A stretch of DNA of 64,000 bases from an uncultured Duncaniella sp. (GCF_910577345.1 NZ_CAJTMT010000001.1:92930-156929); one strand, 5' to 3'; shown: positions 1 through 9,071, numbered from the stretch's first letter. Translations and numbers: made by a program. Notes: generated from the letters alone by a model not told the origin.

Positions 1-117
1 CTGCACGCCTCGTTCGTCGGCAGGAATGGTGCTGAGAGTGGTGTGGTCGCCGTCGCCTACATCCTCGGCAAATGCCAGGGTAAGAAGGTCGTCGATAAGT
101 TCGTCTTTAGTCTTCAT
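1..117 (-). CDS. nadC: NadC, quinolinate phosphoribosyltransferase (N-terminal part only)
   Basis: Only the first 39 codons lie in the window; the gene runs off the left edge. The visible peptide begins MKTKDELIDDLLTLAF and continues with AEDVGDGDHTT. This matches the N-terminal helix and the conserved E-D-x-G-x-G-D-x-T stretch of carboxylating nicotinate-nucleotide pyrophosphorylase, which converts quinolinate and PRPP to nicotinate mononucleotide in de novo NAD synthesis in the cytoplasm. It is divergent from rlmH, with a 34-bp spacer between the two start codons, an arrangement I recall from other Bacteroidales. The identification rests on this short piece and the neighbour, so moderately high certainty. 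Confidence 0.75.
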   Translation of the reverse strand, partial: MKTKDELIDDLLTLAFAEDVGDGDHTTLSTIPADERGVQ

Positions 118-151
118 ATCCTTTTCTTATATTAACAAAATTTGATTATTC

Positions 152-625
152 ATGAAAATTGTGATTATAGCTGTCGGGAAAACATCTACCGACTATGTGG
201 CCCGTGGCGTTGAAGAGTTCCTGAAACGTGCAAACCGTTATGTCGGGGTCGAGCTGACGGTCATACCGGATGTCAAATCCTCGAAAGCACTGACCGAGGA
301 TGCCCAGAAACAGCAGGAGGGACGGGCAATACTTGCCGCGTTGCAGCCGGGTGACGTTGTCACACTTCTTGATGAACGCGGAAAAGAACTCACCTCACGC
401 GAATTTTCGGGTCTGATTGAACGACGGATGATTCAAGGAATCAAGCGTCTTGTCTTCGTCATAGGCGGTCCCTACGGATTTGCCCGCGAGGTTTACGAGC
501 GTGCGGATGACAAACTGTCGCTTTCACGCATGACATTCACCCATGAGATGGTCAGGCTCTTTTTCACCGAACAGATCTATCGTGCCATGACGATAATGCG
601 TGGAGAGCCTTATCATCATGACTGA
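152..625 (+). CDS. rlmH: RlmH, 23S rRNA pseudouridine-1915 N3-methyltransferase
   Basis: A 157-residue SPOUT-class methyltransferase that methylates pseudouridine 1915 in helix 69 of 23S rRNA on the assembled 70S ribosome, using S-adenosylmethionine. The trefoil-knot signature is intact: FVIGGPYGF near residue 102 and the C-terminal block from LSLSRMTFTHEM to the family-typical ending RGEPYHHD. Length is normal for the family and starting at the first ATG gives the expected N-terminus MKIVIIAVGKT. It is divergent from nadC and converges on the small membrane gene to the right. A housekeeping gene; high certainty. Confidence 0.96.
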   Translation: MKIVIIAVGKTSTDYVARGVEEFLKRANRYVGVELTVIPDVKSSKALTEDAQKQQEGRAILAALQPGDVVTLLDERGKELTSREFSGLIERRMIQGIKRLVFVIGGPYGFAREVYERADDKLSLSRMTFTHEMVRLFFTEQIYRAMTIMRGEPYHHD

Positions 626-660
626 TAGAATCCTTATCGTTGTGTGAGAGGCCACCGGTT

Positions 661-837
661 TCAGGCAACCTTGTAAAGAAACCATACAAAGGCCAAGGCA
701 AAGGCCGTATATATCAAAGCGCTCCGGACAAAAAGTATCCAGCGCTTTTTTTTACGTCCGGACATATAGGTGTAAAGACCTCCGCCGAGTATGCCGAAGC
801 CTACGCAGTAGGCAATCCAGAAACCGATGCTTCCCAT
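661..837 (-). CDS. Small two-helix membrane protein, function unknown
   Basis: A 58-residue protein with two hydrophobic segments (about residues 4-24 and 36-55) separated by a basic GRKKKR loop, so probably a hairpin inner-membrane protein. It is the last gene of the leftward hydrolase/MurF-like/Ddl operon and begins about 28 bp after the ddl stop. I chose the ATG giving MGSIGFWIAY; a GTG two codons upstream is the alternative. I do not recognise a family. The location suggests a link to the membrane-anchored MurF-like protein, but that is inference. A plus-strand ORF over the same DNA has no membrane pattern or homology I can see. Confidence 0.55.
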   Translation of the reverse strand: MGSIGFWIAYCVGFGILGGGLYTYMSGRKKKRWILFVRSALIYTAFALAFVWFLYKVA

Positions 838-865
838 AATCACTTCATTTTAAATTCTGATGATA

Positions 866-2065
866 TTAATGACGGGGAGATTTCGCGCCTTTCACGCCAC
901 CTTTGACTCCTCCGGAAAGGGAGAATATATTCTGGTCGTAGCTGACCGTCTTAAGGCCTTGTTCGCGTTTGCGTTTGAGTGCAAGCTGCACGAGTTTGTC
1001 CATAAGTTTGTCAAACGACAATCCGGTAGCCTCCCAGAGATAGAATGAGAGTGAGCCGGGGATGGTGTTGATTTCATTGACGAATATTTCTTTTGAATCA
1101 TCGTCAATGATGAAGTCGATACGGCTGACACCGTGGCAGCTCAACACGCGGAATGTCTCTCCGGCAAGATATTGGATGCGTTTGGTCATATCTTCGGGAA
1201 GGTCGGCTGGAATGCGCTTTTGCGATGCCTGCATACCTTTCGCACCCTTGGTTCCACCCATGTATTTGTCCTCATACGAGAGAATTTCCGCACTTTTGAT
1301 CGGCTCTTCAAGAACTGATGACCGGTATTCATCGCAGTCACCAAGAACGGAACAGTTGATTTCCTTGAGATTGTCGACCATGTGCTCGACAATTAGGCGA
1401 GAAGAATACTTCTGCGCGGTATCCACCTTCTCGATAAGCTGCTCGCGGTTGGCTGCACGTCCGATGCCCACACTCGATCCAAGATTGGCCGGTTTGACAA
1501 TGACAGGATAGCCGATTTTGCTTTCGATTTTCTCAATAAGCGCGTCGCGTTTTGCAAACCATTCCTTGTCGGTGAACCATACATAGTCAATGACCGGAAT
1601 ACCGGATTCGCGGAGGATCATCTTCATTGTAATCTTGTCCATGCCGTTGGCGCTTGCGAGAGTGTCGCAACCGGCGTAGGGGATACCTATGGTCTCAAGA
1701 ACACCCTCAAAGATGCCATCCTCAACGTTTGAGCCGTGGAGCACAGGGATGACAACATCAAGTGTGGTCAGAGGTCCCTTGTTGCCGAAAAGTCCTGCCG
1801 CTTTAGCGCGATAGAGGTTGTAGTCACCATAGACAGGACGCATGTAGACTTCTTCGCAACGGGCAAGAAGTGCCGGTATGTCGCGGTAGTTGGCTACATC
1901 AAAAAGCGCGTCGCCGGTATAGAATTTTCCTTGTTTGGATATATATATAGGTGTCACGTCATATTTATCGCGGTTGATGGCATGCATTGCCTGCGAAGCG
2001 GATATGACCGAGATTTCATGCTCGGTTGAGCGTCCGCCGAAAAAGACTCCGATGTTGGTTTTCAT
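866..2065 (-). CDS. ddl: D-alanine--D-alanine ligase (Ddl-type ATP-grasp)
   Basis: A 399-residue ATP-grasp ligase that joins two D-amino acids, normally D-Ala, for the end of the peptidoglycan stem peptide in the cytoplasm. Visible signatures: N-terminal GVFFGGRSTEHEISV, the HGSNVEDG loop, PVIVKPANLGSSVGIG in the ATP site and FVNEINTIPGS near the C-terminus. The loop that closes the active site reads SYEDKYMGGTKGAKG, longer and more basic than in E. coli DdlB; to my recollection it looks more like Clostridia-type ligases. A Gly/Lys-rich tail of about 15 residues follows the catalytic domain. It sits 69 bp downstream of a MurF-like gene. Strict D-Ala-D-Ala specificity is not provable from sequence. 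Confidence 0.9.
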   Translation of the reverse strand: MKTNIGVFFGGRSTEHEISVISASQAMHAINRDKYDVTPIYISKQGKFYTGDALFDVANYRDIPALLARCEEVYMRPVYGDYNLYRAKAAGLFGNKGPLTTLDVVIPVLHGSNVEDGIFEGVLETIGIPYAGCDTLASANGMDKITMKMILRESGIPVIDYVWFTDKEWFAKRDALIEKIESKIGYPVIVKPANLGSSVGIGRAANREQLIEKVDTAQKYSSRLIVEHMVDNLKEINCSVLGDCDEYRSSVLEEPIKSAEILSYEDKYMGGTKGAKGMQASQKRIPADLPEDMTKRIQYLAGETFRVLSCHGVSRIDFIIDDDSKEIFVNEINTIPGSLSFYLWEATGLSFDKLMDKLVQLALKRKREQGLKTVSYDQNIFSLSGGVKGGVKGAKSPRH

Positions 2066-2134
2066 TTTCTTTGAATCGTAGAGTGGAATATATTATAAAT
2101 ATGTGTTGTCAGAAATCAATCAGCAGTTCTTGGC

Positions 2135-3721
2135 TTACTTGAATGTATCCGGAAGGTCATTCTCGTAGAGTATGGTATCACCCGGCTGCAGCATTGTTGC
2201 GAGGAGTTGTTGCGCTTCATTGAATGAGTCAACTTTGTGGAGGCGCGCAATGCGGTTTTTACCGTTCTCAATGCCTGCCACGATGGCATCACGGTTGTAG
2301 GCTCCGACGATTATGGCTATATCGGCAGAAGAAGCGATATGCTCACCGAAAATTTCATTGAGCTCTTCCTGACGGTCGCCGAGTTCAATCATGCCCGGGG
2401 TTACGATGATACGACGGCCTCCAGTCATCATTTTCAAAACATCAAGCGCCATCTTTGAGCCGGTCGGGTTGGAATTGAATGCGTCGTCGATGATAGTGAC
2501 ACCACCTGCGGTGCGCTTCATGTTCAAGCGGTGCTCGACCTGCTCGATGTTAGCCACGGCATAACGGATTTTATCGACAGGCACCTCCATGTGCAAGGCG
2601 ATGATGATTGCAGCCAGAAGATTTGAGACATTACATTCGCCAACAAGTTTTGTCGTGAATGGCAGACGTGTCCCGTCAGGTGCAAGTACCGTGAAAGTGG
2701 TGCCGGAAGGGGAGTATTGAATATCCTCGGCAGTGTATTGTGCGGCGCCTGTCGCGGAGACGGCATAGCGGATACATTCTACATTGCTCACGGGGCGGTT
2801 GGCGACGTAGGGGAAATCGTCGTTGATGACAGCGAGTCCGTCGGCGGGTAAGGAGTCAATCAGTTCGAACTTTGTGCGCTGAACGTTTTCAATTGTCTTG
2901 AACGATTCGAGATGCTGTTCGCCTACGGCAGTGACAACTCCGATGGAAGGATGGACAAGGTCGCAGATTTCCTTGATGTCGTTCGGTTGTTTTGCGCCCA
3001 TTTCTACTATGAATACTTCATTGTAAGGCTTGAGGTATTCGCGGATGGTGCGGATGACGCCCATTGTCGTGTTGAAACTGCCCGGAGTCATCATGACATC
3101 ATACTTTTCGGAAAGTATGCGGTTCAGGTAGTGTTTTGTGCTTGTTTTTCCGTAGCTGCCGGTGACACCGATTATCCTGAGGTCCGGCATCGAATCCAGG
3201 ATTCTTTCCGCATCCTTGTAATATTTGTTATTGATATGCTTTTCAACGGGCTTAAGAAGCATGTTGGCCACAAGGACAAAAAGAGGGGAAAAGCAATAGA
3301 TGAGCAATGCTGTCACGGCAGCCCTGTCGAGAGAGTGATGGCCTAACACGCAGAAGACAATGACACCTGCAACCGGAAGCGCTGCAAGAGCGAGCATGAC
3401 TCCGAGTATGCGTTTGGCGCGATTTGTCATCACAAGCGGTTTCTTGTATTTCTTTCCGGCCAGATTGAAGATATTGACAATCGAAACAATGGCTACAAGT
3501 CCCATTGACACCATCGGGATTGAGAGGGTCGACAATGCAGCGAGAGCCGCTGCACCGGAGACAAGTCGCATGGTTGATGTGGTGTCCTGCGAGGCTGAGA
3601 GCCAACGGTTATACCGTTCATTACGATAGGAGTTTTGCTGGAGCATCATCAGTTGGCGGCGGAATTCATAAATCACGCAGATGGCAGCAAGGATAATGGC
3701 TATAATATTGCAGACAAGCAT
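2135..3721 (-). CDS. murF: Membrane-anchored MurF-like Mur ligase
   Basis: A 528-residue Mur-ligase family protein expected to add D-Ala-D-Ala to a UDP-MurNAc-tripeptide. The first 160 residues replace the usual MurF substrate-binding domain with hydrophobic segments at about 3-19, 52-88, 104-126 and 133-155. The catalytic core follows: P-loop GVTGSYGKTSTK at 185, the VEMGA block, the EQHLESF motif and the EHRLN and DDAFNSNP motifs typical of MurF. It lies between an alpha/beta hydrolase and ddl with spacers of 64 and 69 bp, so one operon is likely. Classical MurF is soluble and about 430-450 residues, so this could be a paralogue; whether the genome has another murF cannot be seen here. Confidence 0.8.
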   Translation of the reverse strand: MLVCNIIAIILAAICVIYEFRRQLMMLQQNSYRNERYNRWLSASQDTTSTMRLVSGAAALAALSTLSIPMVSMGLVAIVSIVNIFNLAGKKYKKPLVMTNRAKRILGVMLALAALPVAGVIVFCVLGHHSLDRAAVTALLIYCFSPLFVLVANMLLKPVEKHINNKYYKDAERILDSMPDLRIIGVTGSYGKTSTKHYLNRILSEKYDVMMTPGSFNTTMGVIRTIREYLKPYNEVFIVEMGAKQPNDIKEICDLVHPSIGVVTAVGEQHLESFKTIENVQRTKFELIDSLPADGLAVINDDFPYVANRPVSNVECIRYAVSATGAAQYTAEDIQYSPSGTTFTVLAPDGTRLPFTTKLVGECNVSNLLAAIIIALHMEVPVDKIRYAVANIEQVEHRLNMKRTAGGVTIIDDAFNSNPTGSKMALDVLKMMTGGRRIIVTPGMIELGDRQEELNEIFGEHIASSADIAIIVGAYNRDAIVAGIENGKNRIARLHKVDSFNEAQQLLATMLQPGDTILYENDLPDTFK

Positions 3722-3785
3722 AGCTTATTTTTCGGTCTTTTCGGTTATTTCTTTATTGAAGATGTTAATTCGGTGGCTTTCATAT

Positions 3786-4550
3786 TTAACCAAGGAAACT
3801 GCGCAGCACGGCTGCGAACTGTGCGGGATTGTCAAGGAAAGAATAGTGTCCGCATCCGGGGAATGACACCAATCCGGCATCCGGAATGAGTTTTTCCATT
3901 TTTTTCGCGTCCGCAAGTGGTGTAGCCGTGTCATTTTCGCCCCATATCAAGAGGGTCGGGGCCTGTATGGACGACAGACGGTCGGAAAGGTCTTCGTTGA
4001 CCACTTTGGAGAGAATGCGCCGCATCATCGGAGTGGCGTTGGCATAATCGCTTGAACCGGCTTTGGCGCGACGTGCATCAAGGCGCTGTTCGGCTTTCTC
4101 TTTTCCAAGAAACAGATACATTAGTCTCTTGATGGCTTTAAATGAATAGACTTTCCAATAGTATTTCAATGAGCGTCGCGGTTTTATACCGGCGGCATCC
4201 ACAAGAATAAGTTTTTCCACCGGATTGCGCGAGGCATACAGAATACCTACGCGACCTCCGAAAGAGTGGCCGAGCAGGATAGGGGAAGTGATGCCGAGTT
4301 CCTTTACGAATGCTTCAATCTGTCGGGTGTACTGCTCGACACCCCAGACGTCGGCAGGCTCTTCCGAAGAACCGAAGCCCGGGAAATCGACATTGATTAC
4401 GCGGTAACCACAGGAAAGAGCCACTCTCTCGATTGAGGCGAGGGTCGTGTGGTTGCAACCCCAGCCGTGCATCAGGATTATGGTCTTGTCTCCTTTTTCC
4501 GAATCGGTATAGTGTAGTTTCAAGCCTTCAAGGCGTGTATCTTTGTCCAT
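3786..4550 (-). CDS. Alpha/beta hydrolase, first gene of the MurF-like/Ddl operon
   Basis: A 254-residue alpha/beta-hydrolase with a complete catalytic triad: nucleophile Ser96 in GHSFGG, Asp207 in WGENDTATP and His235 in GCGHYSF. The oxyanion region HGWGCN is at 28-33, and a lid region of mixed helices lies between about 125 and 190. There is no signal peptide, so it is cytosolic. The substrate is unknown; esterase, lipase or peptidase-like activity are all possible. Its position at the head of the operon with a membrane MurF-like ligase and Ddl suggests work on a cell-wall precursor or on a D-amino acid ester or amide, but nothing in the sequence proves it. Confidence 0.85.
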   Translation of the reverse strand: MDKDTRLEGLKLHYTDSEKGDKTIILMHGWGCNHTTLASIERVALSCGYRVINVDFPGFGSSEEPADVWGVEQYTRQIEAFVKELGITSPILLGHSFGGRVGILYASRNPVEKLILVDAAGIKPRRSLKYYWKVYSFKAIKRLMYLFLGKEKAEQRLDARRAKAGSSDYANATPMMRRILSKVVNEDLSDRLSSIQAPTLLIWGENDTATPLADAKKMEKLIPDAGLVSFPGCGHYSFLDNPAQFAAVLRSFLG

Positions 4551-4567
4551 AAATTCAATTTGACCTA

Positions 4568-4575
4568 CAAAATTA
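4568..4575 (-). promoter_or_regulatory. -7 element for the hydrolase/MurF-like/Ddl operon
   Basis: On the minus strand this reads TAATTTTG, a match to the Bacteroidetes -7 consensus TAnnTTTG, 17 nt before the hydrolase ATG. No clear TTTG box is found about 20 bp upstream, so support is the -7 box and its position only. Confidence 0.45.
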
Positions 4576-4693
4576 TGAAAAAGCGTTGAATAATCGCACC
4601 CACATCTTTAAAAAGTTTGTGACAGAGGCTTATGTTTGCGAATTTTGCAAGAAATCCTCTAAATTATGTAACAGCCCGAATGTCGTTCATGAT

Positions 4694-4715
4694 TAATTTT
4701 GCATGTATAATTTTG
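4694..4715 (+). promoter_or_regulatory. Tandem -7 elements before the RND efflux operon
   Basis: Two copies of TAATTTTG (4694-4701 and 4708-4715) precede the adaptor ATG by 31-45 nt, 14 bp apart on the same helix face region. Neither has an obvious -33 TTG box at the right spacing, which would fit a promoter that needs an activator, for example a metal sensor. The short palindrome TTGC-N7-GCAA just upstream (about 4635-4649) is a possible operator; this is inference. Confidence 0.4.
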
Positions 4716-4746
4716 TGACGTTTATTATTGTCTAACTCAACAAACC

Positions 4747-5892
4747 ATGAATTATCCATTTTCGTATAGAATTTTAATACCTTCGGCGATTGTTGCTTTC
4801 GGGCTTTTCAACAGTTGCTCCCATAATCATTCCGACAATCATAAAGAAGAACCGCAGGAACATGCTCATGACCATCATGACGATATTGTGATGTCGCCTG
4901 AGGATGCTGCGCGCTTCGGGGTCAAAGCGGAGGCGGCTTCAAAAGCCCCCTTTAGCGAAGTCGTCAAAGTGTCGGGTGAAATCCTCCCCGCCGCAACTGA
5001 CCGTTCGGTTGTGGCTGCTCCCACTTCCGGAATAGTGAAACTTGCATCCGGTATCGAGACCGGGAAGAATGTGAGGGCAGGCGAAGGAATCGCATCTATC
5101 TCGGCTGCGAATGTTTCCGGCGGAGATGTCAATAGGACGGCCAAAGCCACGCTTGATGCTGCAAAACGAGAACTCGACCGTGTGACACCGCTCCTGAAAG
5201 ACGGGCTTATCACGAAAAAGGAATATAACGATGCATTGCAGGCCTACGAGGAAGCGAAGAATTCCTACAGCCCGACGGCAGCATCCGGACGTGCGGTGAG
5301 CCCTATCGCCGGTGTCGTGTCAGAAATACTTGTGAATGACGGGGCTTATGTTGAAGCCGGACAGCCTATCGCGACTGTCGCACGCAGCCAGCGACTCACA
5401 CTAAAAGCTCTTCTCCCTGCAAGAAACGTGGATTTCCTTCCAAGAATCTCCACCGCCAATTTCATTCCCTCGCATTCCAACGATCACTCTGTCAGCCTTG
5501 CCGACAGAGGTGGCAAATTGCTGTCGTCATCCACATCCGGAGCCGACAACACTCCCGGCTATCTTCCGGTATATTTCACGTTTGACAACCACGGGGATGT
5601 TGTTCCCGGTACACCTGCGGAGGTCTTCCTTATCGGTTCGCAACGCTCTGATGCCGTTACTGTGCCGGTTGATGCTTTGTCAGAACAGCAAGGCGAAAAA
5701 TTCGTGTATATAAAGGTGGATGACCATGCTTATTCAAAACGGCCTGTAAAAGCAGGACGGAATGACGGCCAACGGGTTGAGATTATCGACGGTGTGGCTG
5801 AAGGAGATTCCGTAGTAGCGATAGGCACAACCTTTGTAAGACTTGCCGAGACATCCACAGTCGTTCCGGAGGGTCATTCACATTCTCATTAA
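4747..5892 (+). CDS. RND efflux periplasmic adaptor lipoprotein, His-rich (CusB/CzcB type)
   Basis: A 381-residue membrane-fusion protein of a tripartite heavy-metal pump. The N-terminus is a lipoprotein signal ending FNSC, followed by a His/Asp/Glu-rich segment (about residues 24-47, including HAHDHHDD), and the protein ends in HSHSH. These are likely metal-binding patches. The biotinyl-lipoyl-like halves surround a helical hairpin (about 130-175), and the beta-barrel and membrane-proximal domains follow (the VPVDALSEQ strand is near 300). It starts the operon, 35 bp before the inner-membrane pump gene. The His clusters suggest Zn, Ni, Co or Cu rather than drugs; the exact metal cannot be told. 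Confidence 0.9.
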   Translation: MNYPFSYRILIPSAIVAFGLFNSCSHNHSDNHKEEPQEHAHDHHDDIVMSPEDAARFGVKAEAASKAPFSEVVKVSGEILPAATDRSVVAAPTSGIVKLASGIETGKNVRAGEGIASISAANVSGGDVNRTAKATLDAAKRELDRVTPLLKDGLITKKEYNDALQAYEEAKNSYSPTAASGRAVSPIAGVVSEILVNDGAYVEAGQPIATVARSQRLTLKALLPARNVDFLPRISTANFIPSHSNDHSVSLADRGGKLLSSSTSGADNTPGYLPVYFTFDNHGDVVPGTPAEVFLIGSQRSDAVTVPVDALSEQQGEKFVYIKVDDHAYSKRPVKAGRNDGQRVEIIDGVAEGDSVVAIGTTFVRLAETSTVVPEGHSHSH

Positions 5893-5927
5893 TCAGAGTA
5901 GTCATTTCATTATCATAACCGGCCAAA

Positions 5928-8900
5928 ATGCTCAATAGAATCATAAAGTTTTCTCTTGACAACAGAATTGCCGTCATTGTAATGTCTGTTGTCCTGCTTA
6001 TATATGGAATGATTGTGCTTCTCCGTACGGAAGTCGACATTTTTCCAGACCTTAATGCCCCGACGGTAGTTGTCATGACCGAGGCTCCGGGTATGGCTCC
6101 GGAGGAAATTGAAAAGGTGATTACATATCCTGTAGAAACGGCAGTCAATGGTGCGAGTGGTGTCAGACGAGTCCGCTCGGCATCCGCTACCGGCCTTTCG
6201 TCCGTGTGGGTGGAATTTGATTGGGGAACTGATGTGTATCTCGCTCGTCAGATTGTATCGGAAAAACTCTCTGAAATTGAAAGCGATCTTCCTCCCGGGG
6301 TAGGCAAGCCGACCCTCGGCCCCCAGTCATCAATACTTGGAGAGATAATGATAATCGGCTTGACAGCCGATTCGATTACCTCTCAGGAAGAACTGCGCAC
6401 GATTGCCGACAGGCAGATACGCCCGCGCCTGCTTTCCCTTTCAGGAGTTGCCTCAGTGAGTGTGATTGGTGGAGATGCTAAGGAATATCAGATTCTCCTT
6501 CATCCTGAGGCCATGCAGCGTTATGGTGTCGGTCTGCAGGATGTGCGTGATGCCGTCGCGCAGATGAATGCCAATGCTTCAGGTGGTGTGATTTACGAAC
6601 ACGGCAATGAATATATTATAAAAGGTGATATTTCCACCAATGACGTGGAGAGTATCGGCAACTCCCTTATCCGTACTTCTGACGGGTCGAAGATGCGCTT
6701 GTCTGATATTTCGACCATAAAAGTAGGTGCTGCCGAACCGCGTCTTGGTTCAGCTTCACTTAACGCTCAGCCCGCAGTGCTCGTAACGGTGACCAAACAG
6801 CCTGCTGTCGGAACAATAGAACTGACCGACGAGATTGAAAACAGCCTTGCGCAGATACGGTCTACATTACCGGGTGATGTTTCAGTGAATACCGATATTT
6901 TCCGTCAATCCGATTTTATCGCCACTTCAATCGGCAACCTTCAGGAGTCGCTTTTCATCGGAGCAATCTTTGTTATCGTTGTGCTTTTCTTCTTCCTTAT
7001 GAATTTACGCACGACGATTATCTCTCTTGTCGCACTTCCACTTTCAATTATTGTTACTGTTCTTGTGCTCCATTTCCTTGGACTGACCATCAACACCATG
7101 AGTCTCGGAGGTATAGCCATCGCCATTGGCTCGCTTGTGGATGATGCTATTGTGGATGTCGAGAATGTATACAAACGACTTCGTGAACGTCACCGCTCCG
7201 GTGAAACCATACTTTCGATTGTCTATGACGCCTCAAAAGAGGTGAGATTGCCCATCTTCAACTCTTCCCTCATCATCATGGCGAGCTTCCTGCCGCTTTT
7301 CTTCCTTGATGGCATGGAGGGCAAGATGCTCAAACCCTTAGGCATATCTTTTATCGTGGCGTTGGTAGCATCGACTATTGTGGCCTTGACAGTCACACCT
7401 GTGCTTTGCTCCTATCTCCTAGGAAGTAAAAAGGCTATGCGCGCCCTTGACAAAGAACCCAAGTTTGCCCGTGCGCTACGTCTTGCCTACGAAGGCGCTC
7501 TTGGAAAAGCCATGAACCGTCCACGCCCGCTTTTCATCGGGACTGCAGTGCTTTTTATCATAGCCGCAGGCATTTTCTTTACCCTTGGCAGAAGCTTCCT
7601 TCCCTCGTTTAACGAAGGTTCACTGACCATAAATGTAAGCACACTTCCCGGCATATCGCTCGAAGAGAGTGACCGTCTTGGACGTGAGGCAGAGAAAATC
7701 ATACTCTCCATGCCTGAAATTTCGCTTACGGCAAGAAAGACGGGCCGTGCGGAACTTGACGAACATTCCCTCGGTGTGAATGTCTCGGAAATCGAAGCTC
7801 CATATAAACTTGACAAGGGGCGTTCACGCAGCGAACTTCTTGCAGACTTGCGCCATGAGCTTTCGCATCTTCCGGGAGTCAATATTGAGATAGGACAGCC
7901 GATTTCACATCGAATCGACGCGATGCTCTCAGGTACTGAAGCCCAGATTGCCATAAAACTTTTTGGAGATGATCTTGCAAAGTTGTATAACATCGGAAAT
8001 CAGGTCAAACACAGCATATCGGAAGTCGAAGGTGTCGTTGACGTGAATATCGAGCAGCAGGTTGAGCGGCCGCAGCTCGACATCCGTCCCAAGCGCGATA
8101 TGCTTGCCTATTATGGTGTGACAATGGGTGAATTCGCTGATTTTATAAATGTGGCTCTTGCCGGTGAAAAGGTGTCTCAGGTGTATGAAAACGGATTTCC
8201 CTACGATCTCACTTTGCGTATGGCCCCTGAAAGCCGCAGCTCAATGGAGGAGATTTCAGACCTTGTCATTGATACCGATAAGGGAAAGGTGCCTTTGAGC
8301 GAAGTTGCGGAAATTGTTTCCACGACAGGCCCTAATACGATTAACCGTGAAAATGTCAGCCGCCGAATCGTGATTTCAGCCAACGTGGCAGACCGCGATT
8401 TGCGTGGTACGGTCAATGACATCCGTTCGGCTATTGAATCGGAAATCACTCTGCCCGAAGGATATTTCATAAGCTATGGCGGACAGTTTGAGAATGAGGC
8501 CAAGGCTTCGGCTACTCTTGCCCTTGTTTCGCTCGTCGCGTTGATAATCATCTTCCTGCTCCTTTATGGTCAGTACCACAGCGTCAGCCAGTCGCTGGTG
8601 ATTCTCTTGAATATGCCGTTGGCCATCATCGGCGGTGTGATTCTTCTGCGCCTCACCGGTGGTGAGCTCAATATTCCTGCAATCATTGGTTTCATTTCCC
8701 TGCTTGGCATCACCACCCGCAACGGTATGCTGCTGATGTCGCGATATGACCAGTTGCGCGCTGAAGGAGTTGGTCTGCAGGAACGAATCATGCATGGGTC
8801 GGCGGACCGTCTCAACCCGATTCTTATGACGGCTCTTAGTTCGGCTCTTGCGCTAATTCCTTTGGCTGTTAATGGAGACAAACCCGGCAATGAGATTCAG

Positions 8901-9008
8901 TCGCCTCTGGCCATAGTGATTCTTGGAGGTCTCCTGACATCTACTGTACTCAATATATTCATTGTGCCCCTTGTTTATAAGTATCTCAACCGAAAGGAGT
9001 GTAAATAA
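5928..9008 (+). CDS. Heavy-metal RND efflux permease (CusA/CzcA family)
   Basis: A 1026-residue proton-driven inner-membrane transporter, normal length for the HME branch of RND pumps. It has the expected duplicated layout: TM1 at about 12-32, a large periplasmic porter loop, TM2-6 from about 340, TM7 near 530, a second loop and TM8-12 from about 855. The TM4 signature reads GGIAIAIGSLVDDAIVDVENV-like (positions about 395-414), with the acidic pair used for proton relay. The N-terminal RTEVDIFPDLNAPTV is typical of the family. It acts with the upstream adaptor and the downstream outer-membrane factor. The Cu(I) versus Zn/Co/Ni choice is unresolved, although TM4 looks more like CusA. Confidence 0.93.
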   Translation: MLNRIIKFSLDNRIAVIVMSVVLLIYGMIVLLRTEVDIFPDLNAPTVVVMTEAPGMAPEEIEKVITYPVETAVNGASGVRRVRSASATGLSSVWVEFDWGTDVYLARQIVSEKLSEIESDLPPGVGKPTLGPQSSILGEIMIIGLTADSITSQEELRTIADRQIRPRLLSLSGVASVSVIGGDAKEYQILLHPEAMQRYGVGLQDVRDAVAQMNANASGGVIYEHGNEYIIKGDISTNDVESIGNSLIRTSDGSKMRLSDISTIKVGAAEPRLGSASLNAQPAVLVTVTKQPAVGTIELTDEIENSLAQIRSTLPGDVSVNTDIFRQSDFIATSIGNLQESLFIGAIFVIVVLFFFLMNLRTTIISLVALPLSIIVTVLVLHFLGLTINTMSLGGIAIAIGSLVDDAIVDVENVYKRLRERHRSGETILSIVYDASKEVRLPIFNSSLIIMASFLPLFFLDGMEGKMLKPLGISFIVALVASTIVALTVTPVLCSYLLGSKKAMRALDKEPKFARALRLAYEGALGKAMNRPRPLFIGTAVLFIIAAGIFFTLGRSFLPSFNEGSLTINVSTLPGISLEESDRLGREAEKIILSMPEISLTARKTGRAELDEHSLGVNVSEIEAPYKLDKGRSRSELLADLRHELSHLPGVNIEIGQPISHRIDAMLSGTEAQIAIKLFGDDLAKLYNIGNQVKHSISEVEGVVDVNIEQQVERPQLDIRPKRDMLAYYGVTMGEFADFINVALAGEKVSQVYENGFPYDLTLRMAPESRSSMEEISDLVIDTDKGKVPLSEVAEIVSTTGPNTINRENVSRRIVISANVADRDLRGTVNDIRSAIESEITLPEGYFISYGGQFENEAKASATLALVSLVALIIIFLLLYGQYHSVSQSLVILLNMPLAIIGGVILLRLTGGELNIPAIIGFISLLGITTRNGMLLMSRYDQLRAEGVGLQERIMHGSADRLNPILMTALSSALALIPLAVNGDKPGNEIQSPLAIVILGGLLTSTVLNIFIVPLVYKYLNRKECK

Positions 9009-9071
9009 AAAAGAATTTGCTACCTTTGTGTCTGCTTATGATGAATTTAAATCGACAGAATACCCAATCGT

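Noticed and set aside
640..906. Plus-strand 88-codon frame over the small membrane gene and the ddl end
   Set aside because: Composition and motifs make no sense as a protein, and it is antisense to a better membrane-protein frame and to the conserved ddl C-terminus.
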